Source of the DNA: an uncultured Novosphingobium sp.
Lineage (GTDB): Bacteria; Pseudomonadota; Alphaproteobacteria; Sphingomonadales; Sphingomonadaceae
Length of the DNA: 20,112 bases
Assembly (NCBI GenBank): GCA_937897535.1
Contig: CALCQB010000317.1
Span: 1 to 20,112 of the forward strand
Direction: 5' to 3'
Below are positions 1-7,159 of the stretch, piece after piece (the stretch's first letter is position 1; each line of letters opens with the position of its first letter). Under the pieces are notes generated by a model. The model saw only the letters and a program-made list of their open reading frames with translations, did no database searches and had not been told where the DNA came from. A program made the position numbers and the translations under genes.

Positions 1-1586
1 AGCAGCAGCGTGACGTAGCGGTCGCGAAGGGCGTTGAGCGCGCGCTCGACGCGGTGGTGGACGCGCTCGGCCACATCGAGCCCGTGGGCCGCGCGGCGCC
101 TGAGTTCGCCGGGAATGAGCAGGTACGCCAGACACGGCACCAGCGTGCGCGACAGCAAGAAGCTGCCGATCATGGCGAACACCACCGCGCAGGCCATGGG
201 CTTGAACACATACGCCGGCACGCCCGTGAGCAAGAAGATCGGCAGGAACACGATGCAGATGCACAGCGTGGACACGAACTCCGGAAACACCACCTCGCCG
301 GCGCTGTTGAGGATGGCCTGGCGCACCGGCTCGCCCGCGGCGATGCGGCGGTTGCAGTTCTCGATCTCGACGATCGCGTCGTCGACCAGCACCCCCGCGA
401 CCAGCCCCAGCGCCAGAAGCGACATCTGGTTGAGCGTGAACCCCAGCAGCTGCATGAACCAGAAGCTCGGGATCGCCGACAGCGGGATCGCGATTGCCGA
501 GATCATCGTCGCGCGCCAATCGCGCAGGAAGAAGAACACCACGATAACCGCCAGGATCGCGCCTTCGACCATCGCCGCAATCGAGCTTTCGTACTGCGCC
601 TTGACGTAATCGACCGAGGTGAACAGCCGGGTGAACTTGATCCCCGGGGTCTGCGCCTGGAGCTGGTCGAGCCGGGCGACCGCCCCGTCATAGACCGAAA
701 CGTCGGATTCGCCGCGCGCACGGGCGATAGAAAAGGTCACGACCGGCTTGCCATCGGTCTTGCCGATCGAGGTCAGCTCGCCATAGCTGTCGGTTACCTT
801 GGCGACCTCGGACAACTTGACGGTCCGCCCGCCGCCCAGCGGCACGTCGAGCTGCGAAAGCGCGAAGGCATCGGCGGCATTGCCGAGAACCCGGACCGAC
901 TGGCGCGACCCGGCGATTTCGGACCGCCCGCCCGCGGCATTGACGTTGAACTGGCGCAGCGAAGCATTGATCTGGCTGGCGGTGACCCCCAGCGACTGCA
1001 TCTTGCCCGGATCGAGCACCACCAGGATCTCGCGGTCGACCCCGCCGGCCCGCTCGACCGCAGCCATGCCCGGCACGCCGAGCATCCGCTTGGTAACGGT
1101 ATCGTCGACGAACCAGGACAGCTGCTCGATCGTCATGTCGTCGGCCGAAACCGCGAAATAGCCGATCGGATCGGACGAGGTTTCGATCTTGATGACTTGC
1201 GGTTCGAGAATCCCGTCGGGCAAGCTGCCGCGCGCCTGATCGACCTGGTTCTTCACGTCGTTCAGCGCTTCGATGATGTTGGTTCCGATCTGGAACTCGA
1301 TCATCGTTTCGCTGCCGCCTTCGCGGGCGGTCGAACTGATGTTCTGGACCCCCTGGATCGAACGCAGCGAGGCTTCGATCTTCTGGGTGATCTGGTTCTC
1401 GACCTCGGCCGGGGCGGCGCCCGGCTGGCTGATCACCACGATCACGCCGGGGAATTCGATGTCCGGATCGTTCTGGACCTTCATCTGCGAGAAGGCGACC
1501 ATGCCGGCCAGCATCAGCCCGATGAACAGGACGATCGGGACGACCGGGTTGCGGATGCACCAGGCCGAGATGTTGTTGAGGTTCAT
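1..1586 (-). CDS. RND multidrug efflux permease (HAE1/AcrB type), N-terminal half
   Basis: This is the inner-membrane proton-driven pump subunit of a tripartite efflux system. Only the first 528 residues lie in the window; the rest runs off the left edge, against a usual length of about 1,030. It begins MNLNNISAWCIRNPVVPIV, the standard cytosolic helix plus first membrane helix. It continues with the porter-domain pattern (PDIEFPGVIV, then a GVDREILVVLDP segment). The TM4 motif GVLVDDAIVEIEN carries the paired aspartates D402-D403, equivalent to the proton-relay pair of AcrB. The frame is open across the whole interval. The ATG at 1586 lies 25 bp after the adaptor stop, so the two genes are almost certainly one transcript. 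Substrate cannot be told from sequence. Family assignment is firm; the HAE1 (drug) rather than HME (metal) class rests on overall similarity to AcrB-like proteins. Confidence 0.95.
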   Translation of the reverse strand, partial: MNLNNISAWCIRNPVVPIVLFIGLMLAGMVAFSQMKVQNDPDIEFPGVIVVISQPGAAPAEVENQITQKIEASLRSIQGVQNISSTAREGGSETMIEFQIGTNIIEALNDVKNQVDQARGSLPDGILEPQVIKIETSSDPIGYFAVSADDMTIEQLSWFVDDTVTKRMLGVPGMAAVERAGGVDREILVVLDPGKMQSLGVTASQINASLRQFNVNAAGGRSEIAGSRQSVRVLGNAADAFALSQLDVPLGGGRTVKLSEVAKVTDSYGELTSIGKTDGKPVVTFSIARARGESDVSVYDGAVARLDQLQAQTPGIKFTRLFTSVDYVKAQYESSIAAMVEGAILAVIVVFFFLRDWRATMISAIAIPLSAIPSFWFMQLLGFTLNQMSLLALGLVAGVLVDDAIVEIENCNRRIAAGEPVRQAILNSAGEVVFPEFVSTLCICIVFLPIFLLTGVPAYVFKPMACAVVFAMIGSFLLSRTLVPCLAYLLIPGELRRRAAHGLDVAERVHHRVERALNALRDRYVTLL

Positions 1587-1611
1587 CGTTGCGCTCCTGC
1601 CGGGCCGGTCA

Positions 1612-2787
1612 TCAGGCCTTGGGCGAGACGGGCTTGATCGTCTCTCCGGGCTGGAGGAACCCGCCGGCGCGCAGCACGACGCGTTCGTTCCCGGCGAGCC
1701 CTTCGAGCACGACGATCCCTTGCGGGGTCACCCGGCCTTGCTTGACCGGACGGCGTTGAACCTTGTTGTCGGTCCCGACGACATAGACGTAGCTGCCCTG
1801 GGCGTCGGACAGGATCGCCGATTCGGGCAGCACCGGCGCGACCAGCGTGCCGGACTTGATCGTCGCCGAGGCGAAACCGCCGGGACGCAGTTCGGCCGCA
1901 TAGGCCAGCGCAATCCGCGCGGTGCCCTGGCGCGAGGTCGGATCGATCACCGGAGCAATCTGCCAGACCTGGCCGACAAACGACTTTTGCCCGCCAACCG
2001 GCTTTACATCGGCTGCAACCCCGGGGCTGAGCATGGCCAGATCGGTTTCGCCAAGCCGCGCCAGCATTTCCATTTCGCCACCCTTGGCGAGGCGGAACAG
2101 CACGCCCGAACCGCCACTGACCACCTGGCCAGGCTCGATCCGCCGCTCGAGCACCAGGCCCGAAGCGGGCGCCACCACGTTGAGGCGGCGCAGCTGGGCG
2201 CTGAGCACCCCGGCCTGGGCATTGGCGACCCGGACCTGGGCCAGCGCCGCATCGCGGGTGGCGCGCAACCGGTCGACTTCGGCCTTCGAGATGAAGCCCT
2301 TGCCGACCAACTGGAGGGCGCGCTGGTAATTGGCTTCGGCCAGATCGGCATTGGCGCGGGCGACCTGGATCTGGGCCGACTGGCTGGCGGCCTGCTGGGT
2401 CTGGACCGAGCGGTCGATCACCGCCAGCACCTGTCCGGCGCGGACCCACTGACCCGGTTCGACCAGCACCGCAACGACCTGCCCGCCTTCGCCGGCAATG
2501 CCAACCGGCATTTCGCGGCGCGCGGCCAGCGTACCGCTTGCGGTAATCGTGCCTTCGACGGTGGTCCGGCCTGGCGTAACGACCGTGACGGTCGCCGCCT
2601 GATCCTTCTTTTCAGCCGCGCCCTCGGCGGCCTTGTCGCCGCGCATGACGAAATAGGCGATCGCCACGATCGCCAGCAGGACGATTCCGGCGATGATGAT
2701 CAGATTGCGGCGCGAGCGGCGATCTTCCTCGCCGCCAACCAGCAGCGGGTTGTCCTGATCGGCTTCAATTCCCGTTTCGTAATTCAT
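1612..2787 (-). CDS. RND efflux periplasmic adaptor (membrane fusion protein)
   Basis: This protein links the inner-membrane RND pump to an outer-membrane channel. It has 391 residues from the ATG at 2787; a GTG immediately upstream at 2790 is in frame and is the alternative start. Layout: a short charged cytosolic tail, one membrane anchor at about residues 28-46 (NLIIIAGIVLLAIVAIAYFV), then a lipoyl-like half (VLVEPGQWVRAGQVLAVID), an alpha-helical hairpin rich in Ala/Gln/Arg, the second lipoyl half (VVAPASGLVLERRIEPGQVV), and beta-barrel and membrane-proximal domains to the end (GGFLQPGETIKPVSPKA). The anchor is an uncleaved helix, not a lipobox. It is the first gene of the operon with the permease. 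No outer-membrane TolC-type gene and no TetR/MarR regulator is visible beside it. The ribosome-binding site is weak. Confidence 0.93.
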   Translation of the reverse strand: MNYETGIEADQDNPLLVGGEEDRRSRRNLIIIAGIVLLAIVAIAYFVMRGDKAAEGAAEKKDQAATVTVVTPGRTTVEGTITASGTLAARREMPVGIAGEGGQVVAVLVEPGQWVRAGQVLAVIDRSVQTQQAASQSAQIQVARANADLAEANYQRALQLVGKGFISKAEVDRLRATRDAALAQVRVANAQAGVLSAQLRRLNVVAPASGLVLERRIEPGQVVSGGSGVLFRLAKGGEMEMLARLGETDLAMLSPGVAADVKPVGGQKSFVGQVWQIAPVIDPTSRQGTARIALAYAAELRPGGFASATIKSGTLVAPVLPESAILSDAQGSYVYVVGTDNKVQRRPVKQGRVTPQGIVVLEGLAGNERVVLRAGGFLQPGETIKPVSPKA

Positions 2788-2847
2788 CACCGCTTCGCTT
2801 TCGCCCCCAGAATCGCCCGCACGCCCAGCCGTAGCGACTGGGCCTGG

Positions 2848-2885
2848 AGGTGAACTGTATTACTATGCTATATCACCAACCGCAA
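2848..2885 (-). promoter_or_regulatory. Candidate promoter/operator of the efflux operon
   Basis: This AT-rich island stands out from the GC-rich surroundings and lies 60-100 bp upstream of the adaptor start. On the minus strand TTGCGG (2885-2880) is followed, after 17 nt, by TAATAC (2862-2857). This is a modest match to -35/-10 elements, giving a leader of about 60 nt. The same stretch is bounded by GGTGA (2849-2853) and TCACC (2873-2877), an inverted pair with weak internal symmetry. That would suit a dimeric repressor of the TetR type, often found controlling such pumps. This is inference from pattern only. Nothing else recognisable lies between about 2890 and 3014. Confidence 0.35.
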
Positions 2886-3014
2886 GCCCATGCGTTGCGG
2901 AATGGACGGGAGGGATACCCGATCGTCCTTAGTCTGCTTGCCGCGCAAGGGCAATCGCGGGCTCGGCAGACCGCCGAATTGCTTCGGCCAAATGCATGGC
3001 CCCAAACGGGGGCA

Positions 3015-3043
3015 GCCGGGGCAAGCTTTACACCTGCCCCGGC
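3015..3043 (-). terminator. Possible terminator hairpin after sciP
   Basis: A perfect 9-bp inverted repeat, GCCGGGGCA (3015-3023) and TGCCCCGGC (3035-3043), with an 11-nt loop, begins 26 bp past the sciP stop. There is no good T-run on the minus-strand side (only a short TTT a few bases on), so a Rho-independent terminator is possible but not typical. Confidence 0.4.
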
Positions 3044-3069
3044 CGCGCCGGTTCCCTGCTAGGGAAAGT

Positions 3070-3369
3070 TCAGTACTTGAGTTGGCGCTCGTAAAGATCG
3101 CGGTAGTGCTGGATCCGGGTCACCCGCAGGCCCTGCATGCCGGAACGATCGACCGCGCGTTGCCACGAGGCGAACTCTTCGAGCGTCAGGGTATAACGCT
3201 CGCAGACCTCGTCGATGGTCAGCAGTCCACCATTGACGGCGGCCACTACCTCGGCCTTGCGCCGCACCACCCAGCGGGTGGTGTTCGGTGCGGGCAGCGA
3301 TTCGATAGTCAGCGGCTCGCCAAGCGGCCCGATTACCATCGCAGGTCGAATCTTCTGGTTCTCGATCAT
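3070..3369 (-). CDS. sciP: CtrA inhibitor SciP (DUF1153 family)
   Basis: SciP is a small alphaproteobacterial cell-cycle regulator. In Caulobacter it binds the response regulator CtrA and blocks activation of CtrA-dependent promoters. The 99-residue product begins MIENQKIRPAMVIGPLGEPL and contains the family core RWVVRRKAEVVAAVNGGLL, followed by a helix-turn-helix-like segment (TIDEVCERYTLTLEEFASWQ) and a basic C-terminus (GLRVTRIQHYRDLYERQLKY). Two adjacent ATGs exist, at 3372 and 3369. GAGG on the minus strand is spaced 6 nt from the 3369 ATG but only 3 nt from the 3372 ATG, so 3369 is preferred. The 3372 ATG overlaps the stop of the preceding small ORF as ATGA, indicating translational coupling either way. 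Family recognition is strong. The cell-cycle role here is carried over from Caulobacter; in sphingomonads CtrA mainly governs motility and related functions. Confidence 0.93.
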   Translation of the reverse strand: MIENQKIRPAMVIGPLGEPLTIESLPAPNTTRWVVRRKAEVVAAVNGGLLTIDEVCERYTLTLEEFASWQRAVDRSGMQGLRVTRIQHYRDLYERQLKY

Positions 3370-3674
3370 CATTGTCCTCGACCGCCGGCTGAAGTTTCTC
3401 CGGCGATGGCTCCGTCCATGCACGCGGCACGTTTGCCATCTGCTAAACCAGTTGGGTTAACGGACCGTGAGGGAACCGATCCCGCAGCTTGCCACAGACC
3501 GAAGCCCCCGGCCGCGATAACCCCGCAGCTGCGCGCCAGTTCCCCGGCCGCTGCATGCGATGCGCTAAGCCGGGCATGCAGTTCGGACCAGTCGAGAGTG
3601 TCCGAAGGTTCGGCATTCCCGCTCGGGGTAAACCGGTCCCGCAGGTTGGCCATAAGGTCTTTGGCGATATCCAT
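3369..3674 (-). CDS. Small uncharacterised protein coupled to sciP
   Basis: This predicted protein has 101 residues, from the ATG at 3674 (MDIAKDLMANLRDRFTP) to a stop that overlaps the upstream sciP ATG by 4 nt. An AGAAGG ribosome-binding site sits 6 nt before this ATG, which favours it over the in-frame GTG at 3680. There is no signal peptide or membrane helix. The N-terminal half is helical and amphipathic (DWSELHARLSASHAAAGELA); the C-terminal half is low in hydrophobic residues and ends in Gly/Ala/Arg. I recall similar short ORFs beside sciP in sphingomonads but no known function. It uses some codons rare for this GC content, such as TTA. The tight overlap with sciP, plus the ribosome-binding site, is the main argument that it is real. 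A competing 83-residue ORF in another frame (3443-3694) lacks this support. Confidence 0.6.
   Translation of the reverse strand: MDIAKDLMANLRDRFTPSGNAEPSDTLDWSELHARLSASHAAAGELARSCGVIAAGGFGLWQAAGSVPSRSVNPTGLADGKRAACMDGAIAGETSAGGRGQ
3455..3460 (-). promoter_or_regulatory. CtrA-like half-site upstream of sciP
   Basis: On the minus strand TTAACC (3460-3455) occurs inside the small ORF, about 86 bp before the sciP start, in an AT-rich patch. CtrA boxes are TTAA-N7-TTAA or the half-site TTAACCAT. Here the sequence continues CA rather than AT, and a TTTA follows nine bases after the TTAA, so it is an imperfect match. In Caulobacter sciP is activated by CtrA, which makes the position interesting. 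Confidence 0.25.
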
Positions 3675-3707
3675 GGACACCCTTCTAGGGGCACATGGTC
3701 AAGATCG

Positions 3708-3737
3708 GGTAAAGCCGCGCTTTACCTTGCGTTGACA
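3708..3737 (+). promoter_or_regulatory. Palindrome plus TTGACA between the small ORF and mnmA
   Basis: GGTAAAG (3708-3714) and CTTTACC (3720-3726) form a perfect 7-bp inverted repeat around CCGCG. Five bases later comes an exact -35 hexamer TTGACA (3732-3737) on the plus strand. No convincing -10 follows at 16-18 nt. The region separates the divergent starts at 3674 and 3799, so it probably holds promoters for both directions; the palindrome could be an operator or a leader hairpin of the minus-strand transcript. Confidence 0.3.
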
Positions 3738-3798
3738 TTGCTTACCGAATTGCACCACCGCTTTCCGCATGGCTCCGGGCAGTGTAAGGGGCGCGCCG

Positions 3799-4953
3799 AT
3801 GACCCGTTCCGATACCCTTCCCGAGTCCGCCGAACTGTTCCAGCTGGCCGGGCCGCTGACCGCCAAACGCATTGTCGTGGCGATGTCGGGCGGGGTCGAC
3901 AGCTCGGTCGTCGCCGCGCTGGCCGCGCGGAGCGGGGCCGAGACGATCGGGGTGACGCTGCAGCTTTACGATTACGGCGCCGCCACCGGACGCAAAGGGG
4001 CGTGCTGCGCCGGTGACGATATCCGCGATGCCCGCGCTGTCGCCGACCGGCTGGGGATCGCCCACTATGTGTTCGATCACGAGAGCCAGTTCCGCGAAGA
4101 GGTGGTCGAGCGCTTCGCCGATGATTACCTTGCTGGCCGCACCCCCATCCCCTGCATCCGCTGCAACATGGGGCCCAAGTTCACCGACCTGTTCGCGATG
4201 GCCCGCGAACTAGGCGCCGATTGCCTGGCGACCGGACACTATGTCCGACGGGTGATCGGTCCGGCCGGTGCCGAACTGCACCGAGCGCTCGATCCCGCCC
4301 GCGACCAGTCCTATTTTCTCTACGGCACGACCGAGGCCCAGCTCGACTTCCTGCGCTTTCCGCTCGGCGGGCTGCCCAAGTCGCAGGTCCGCGCAATCGC
4401 CGAAGCCGAGGGCCTGCGGGTCGCGGCCAAGCCAGACAGCCAGGACATCTGCTTCGTCCCCGACGGCGACTATGCCAAAGTGGTCCGCGCGGTGCGGCCC
4501 GAAGGCGGCGCGCCGGGCGAGATCGTCCATGCCACCACCGGGGCGGTGCTGGGCCAGCACAAGGGGATCATCCACTACACCGTCGGCCAGCGCCGCGGGC
4601 TGGAGATCGGCGGCCAGCCCGAGCCGCTCTATGTCACCGGGCTCGACGCCGCATCGCGCCGGGTGCTGGTCGGGCCGAAGCACTTGCTGGCCGTCGGCGC
4701 GGCGCGGATTACCGAAACCAACCGGATCGGACCACTGCCCGATGCCCCGCTGACCGCCAAAGTCCGTTCGCTGGCCAAACCGATTCCGGTGACACTGGAG
4801 GGCGGGTTCGGTGACGGTGCGGACTGCACGATCCGCTTCGCCAATCCCGAATACGGTGTCGCGCCGGGCCAGGCGGCGGTGCTTTATGCCGGCGAGCGGG
4901 TGCTCGGCGGCGGCTGGATCGAAGCGACCGACCCGGCCTGGGCGCAGGGCTGA
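3799..4953 (+). CDS. mnmA: tRNA-specific 2-thiouridylase MnmA
   Basis: MnmA catalyses ATP-dependent 2-thiolation of the wobble uridine (U34) in tRNA-Lys, -Glu and -Gln, taking sulfur from a relay of persulfide carriers. The product has 384 residues, typical for the family. The PP-loop SGGVDSS is at residues 30-36. The catalytic cysteines are both present: C122 in CIRCNMGPKF and C218 in DSQDICFVPDG. The motif GHYVRR and the C-terminal barrel domains (HKGIIHYTVGQRRGL) follow. The start at 3799 is chosen because AAGGGG lies 7-8 nt before it; an in-frame ATG at 3769 has no such site and would add ten unconserved residues. The gene appears monocistronic. Its last 70 bp overlap the convergent manA reading frame. 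Confidence 0.96.
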   Translation: MTRSDTLPESAELFQLAGPLTAKRIVVAMSGGVDSSVVAALAARSGAETIGVTLQLYDYGAATGRKGACCAGDDIRDARAVADRLGIAHYVFDHESQFREEVVERFADDYLAGRTPIPCIRCNMGPKFTDLFAMARELGADCLATGHYVRRVIGPAGAELHRALDPARDQSYFLYGTTEAQLDFLRFPLGGLPKSQVRAIAEAEGLRVAAKPDSQDICFVPDGDYAKVVRAVRPEGGAPGEIVHATTGAVLGQHKGIIHYTVGQRRGLEIGGQPEPLYVTGLDAASRRVLVGPKHLLAVGAARITETNRIGPLPDAPLTAKVRSLAKPIPVTLEGGFGDGADCTIRFANPEYGVAPGQAAVLYAGERVLGGGWIEATDPAWAQG

Positions 4954-5732
4954 GCGATCAGACAACGGCCGGCAACGGTAATGTCCGCCAGCGAACTGGC
5001 CACGCCGCATTCACCCGCCGCGATCGTTTCAGCGCCGACCCGGGCGGTCCCGTCGAGCGGAATGACCAGCAGCGTCCCTTGATAGCGCGCGGCGGTTGCG
5101 GGATCAGGCTGACCGTCGAGCCGGTCGAGCCGGAAATGCGGGCCATCGACCAGCGTCGCGGAGCCGTTCGCGGGCACGTTCTGGCTCAGCCCGGACGGAT
5201 AGGGCTCCCCCCGGGCAACCTTGATCCCGGCATCGAGATGCAGCTCACGCGGACGGCCGTAATCGTAAAGCCGATAGGTGATGTCGCTGTTCTGCTGGAC
5301 CTCGATCAGGCTCAGCCCCGGTCCGATCGCGTGAACCGCCCCTGCCGGGATGTAAAAGAAGTCACCAGCCTGCGCCGGATGCCAGGCGAGCAGCTGTTCG
5401 ATGCTGCCGTCGAGCGCCGCTGCGCGCATCTCCTCCGGGCTCAGCTCCTGCCGAAAGCCGATGCCGAGCCTTGCACCGGGTTCGGCCGCCAGGATCAGCC
5501 AGCATTCTTCCTTGCCGCGATGGCCGTCCGGGGCCTGGGCATCGGCCGGGTGGACCTGAACCGACAAGGCCTCGCTGGTGAAGATATATTTGACCAGAAG
5601 CGCATCAAGCGCGGCGGGCGGCTCGAACCAGACTTCGCCAATCCGGGTGCCCGGCGGCGCAACGAACGGAGCAGGCAGATCTTCGCGCCCCCAGGGCCGC
5701 TCGACCATCCGGGTAGGCAACCGCGCGCTCAC
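4884..5732 (-). CDS. manA: Mannose-6-phosphate isomerase, class I (cupin)
   Basis: This enzyme interconverts fructose-6-phosphate and mannose-6-phosphate, the entry to GDP-mannose and GDP-fucose. The 282-residue short-type protein shows the N-terminal signature VERPWGREDLPAPF and the zinc ligands in SVQVHPAD, KEECWLIL and AGAVHAIGPG, then the active-site stretch IEVQQNSDITYRLYDYGR. The GTG at 5732 is chosen as start: it overlaps the manC stop as GTGA, and the extra residues VSARLPTR match the usual beginning of relatives; ATG at 5708 is the alternative. It is the second gene of a manC-manA pair. The C-terminus (about the last 23 residues, Pro/Ser-rich, ending PPPSTRSPA) is read from DNA that also encodes the end of mnmA on the other strand, and is probably not part of the cupin fold. 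Confidence 0.92.
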   Translation of the reverse strand: MSARLPTRMVERPWGREDLPAPFVAPPGTRIGEVWFEPPAALDALLVKYIFTSEALSVQVHPADAQAPDGHRGKEECWLILAAEPGARLGIGFRQELSPEEMRAAALDGSIEQLLAWHPAQAGDFFYIPAGAVHAIGPGLSLIEVQQNSDITYRLYDYGRPRELHLDAGIKVARGEPYPSGLSQNVPANGSATLVDGPHFRLDRLDGQPDPATAARYQGTLLVIPLDGTARVGAETIAAGECGVASSLADITVAGRCLIAQPCAQAGSVASIQPPPSTRSPA

Positions 5733-6772
5733 TGGTTGGCGGCGCCTTGCAGCTTGCCGACCAGCTGGGCTCCGGCCCGGGTAGTGACCAGCACTTCGTC
5801 GCCATCGACCACGATGATCAGATCTTCCAGCCCGATCGCCGAGACCCGCGGCCCGTCGGTTTCGACCAGGACATTGCGGCAATCGACCAGCTCGGCCGAC
5901 CCGGTCACCGAATTGCCCGCCGGATCGGCCGTCCGTGCGGCCAGCAAGGCGTCCCAGTTGCCGATGTCCGACCAGCCCATCACCGCCGGAACCATCGCGG
6001 CGCGGGTGGTGCTTTCCATCACCGCATAATCGACCGATTCGCTCTCGATCCCGGCGAAGGCGGCCGGGTCTGGGTGAAAGCGGGCGCCCTCAGCCCGGCC
6101 ATGGGCCACCGCCTGCCGCGCCTTGGCGGCGATGTCGGGACGGTGGGCGGCCAGTTCGCTCAGGAAGGTGCCCGCCCGGAACGCAAAGATCCCGCCGTTC
6201 CAGGCATAGCCGCCATCGGCCAGAAATTGCTCGGCGCGCGCCAGATCGGGCTTTTCGACAAACCGGGCAACCTTGAAGCCAAGCTCGCCGATCGGCTCGC
6301 CGCGCTGGAGATAGCCGAACCCGGTTTCGGGCGCGGTCGCCGCGATCCCGAAGGAGACCAGCCAGCCCTCTGCCGCGAGCTGCGCCGCGGCCCGGGCTGC
6401 GGCCTGAAAGGCGGCAGCATCGGCGATGTGATGATCGCTCGGGCAGACCAGCATCACCGCGTCTTCGGGCAAGCGCAACGCCGCCAGTGCGATCGCGGCG
6501 GCGGTATTGCGTGCGCTCGGTTCGACAATCACTTCGCCCCCGGCACCGGTCGGCCATTGCGCCTCGACATGATCGAGGTGCGCCTGACCGGTCACCACGA
6601 TCGGCGCAGCAAAGCCTTGGCCTTGCGGGCAGCGGCCCAGCGTGGCCTCGAACAGCGTGCCTTCCCCGACCAGCGGCAGGAACGGCTTGGGCTTCACCGC
6701 CCGGCTGCGCGGCCATAGCCGGGTGCCGCTGCCGCCGCACAGGATCACGGGATGAATTGGGATTTCGGTCAT
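5729..6772 (-). CDS. manC: Mannose-1-phosphate guanylyltransferase
   Basis: This enzyme makes GDP-mannose from mannose-1-phosphate and GTP in the cytoplasm. At 347 residues it is the short monofunctional form, lacking the C-terminal isomerase half of AlgA/WbpW-type enzymes; that activity is supplied by the next gene, manA. The nucleotide-binding signature is clear at the N-terminus (ILCGGSGTRLWPRSR, then KPFLPL). The sugar-phosphate motif FVEKPD lies mid-protein, with PSDHHI between them. A left-handed helix-like tail follows (NVLVETDGPRVSAIGLEDLI). The ATG at 6772 is preferred over an in-frame TTG at 6778. The ribosome-binding site is weak. It overlaps manA by 4 nt. Its product feeds Gmd, encoded 1.5 kb away on the other strand. 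Confidence 0.95.
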   Translation of the reverse strand: MTEIPIHPVILCGGSGTRLWPRSRAVKPKPFLPLVGEGTLFEATLGRCPQGQGFAAPIVVTGQAHLDHVEAQWPTGAGGEVIVEPSARNTAAAIALAALRLPEDAVMLVCPSDHHIADAAAFQAAARAAAQLAAEGWLVSFGIAATAPETGFGYLQRGEPIGELGFKVARFVEKPDLARAEQFLADGGYAWNGGIFAFRAGTFLSELAAHRPDIAAKARQAVAHGRAEGARFHPDPAAFAGIESESVDYAVMESTTRAAMVPAVMGWSDIGNWDALLAARTADPAGNSVTGSAELVDCRNVLVETDGPRVSAIGLEDLIIVVDGDEVLVTTRAGAQLVGKLQGAANQ

Positions 6773-6811
6773 GGCCAAGCGCCTAGCACAAGTTGATTGC
6801 CAACCAACGCT

Positions 6812-7159
6812 CTAGCCCTGCCAGGGTTCAAGCTGGCAGCCGGGGCCGTCGCGATAAGTCGCGGTGTGGCTGGCGAGCAGCGGAAACCGCGCGGTGACGC
6901 TTTTGGCCTTGGCGTCTTCGCTCAGCGTGACCAGTTCCATCCCCGGTTCGAAGTCCTTCTTGCAATCTTCGAGGCTGCGTCCGCCGACAAACCGGCACGA
7001 ACAGGCGACCCGTGCGCCATAGGCCGCACCGGTATCGGCATAGCCGGACAGCGGCTTCCAGAAGGTTGCCAGCAGCGCCGCGATCAGGACCAGTCCCAGC
7101 AGCAGGGACCGCCGCCGCCAGGGCGATCGCAGCGCAGGATTCGGTTTGACGGTTGCCAT
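6812..7159 (-). CDS. Small single-pass membrane protein, function unknown
   Basis: This is a 115-residue protein with a basic N-terminus (MATVKPNPALRSPWRRRS), one hydrophobic helix at about residues 19-35 (LLLGLVLIAALLATFW) and a periplasmic tail. By the positive-inside rule the bulk is outside the cytoplasm. The tail holds four cysteines, in RVACSCRFVGGRSLEDCKKDF and near the end (GPGCQLEPW), which may form disulfides. The start is supported by AAAGG 8 nt upstream. A much longer antisense frame runs on upstream through the serine hydrolase and gmd but is a shadow; only this end is credible. I recall similar proteins in sphingomonads with no assigned role. Its start faces the serine hydrolase start with just 30 bp between, so the two genes share or overlap their control regions. 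Confidence 0.75.
   Translation of the reverse strand: MATVKPNPALRSPWRRRSLLLGLVLIAALLATFWKPLSGYADTGAAYGARVACSCRFVGGRSLEDCKKDFEPGMELVTLSEDAKAKSVTARFPLLASHTATYRDGPGCQLEPWQG

Noticed and set aside
54..1637. A 527-codon open frame on the plus strand opposite the RND permease
   Set aside because: Rich in Asp/Arg/His/Gly with no fold or motif; it is the antisense shadow of a GC-rich gene whose minus-strand product is clearly an RND pump.
1273..2853. A 526-codon plus-strand open frame opposite the adaptor gene
   Set aside because: Same low-complexity antisense character, and the minus strand encodes an unmistakable membrane fusion protein.
2850..3062. A short plus-strand ORF between the efflux operon and sciP
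   Set aside because: It has no recognisable motif or good ribosome-binding site and covers the operator-like island and a hairpin.
3443..3694. An 83-codon minus-strand frame competing with the small ORF before sciP
   Set aside because: Less protein-like (many Cys, Trp, Pro, Arg), no ribosome-binding site, and it does not connect to sciP, whereas the other frame ends on the sciP start.
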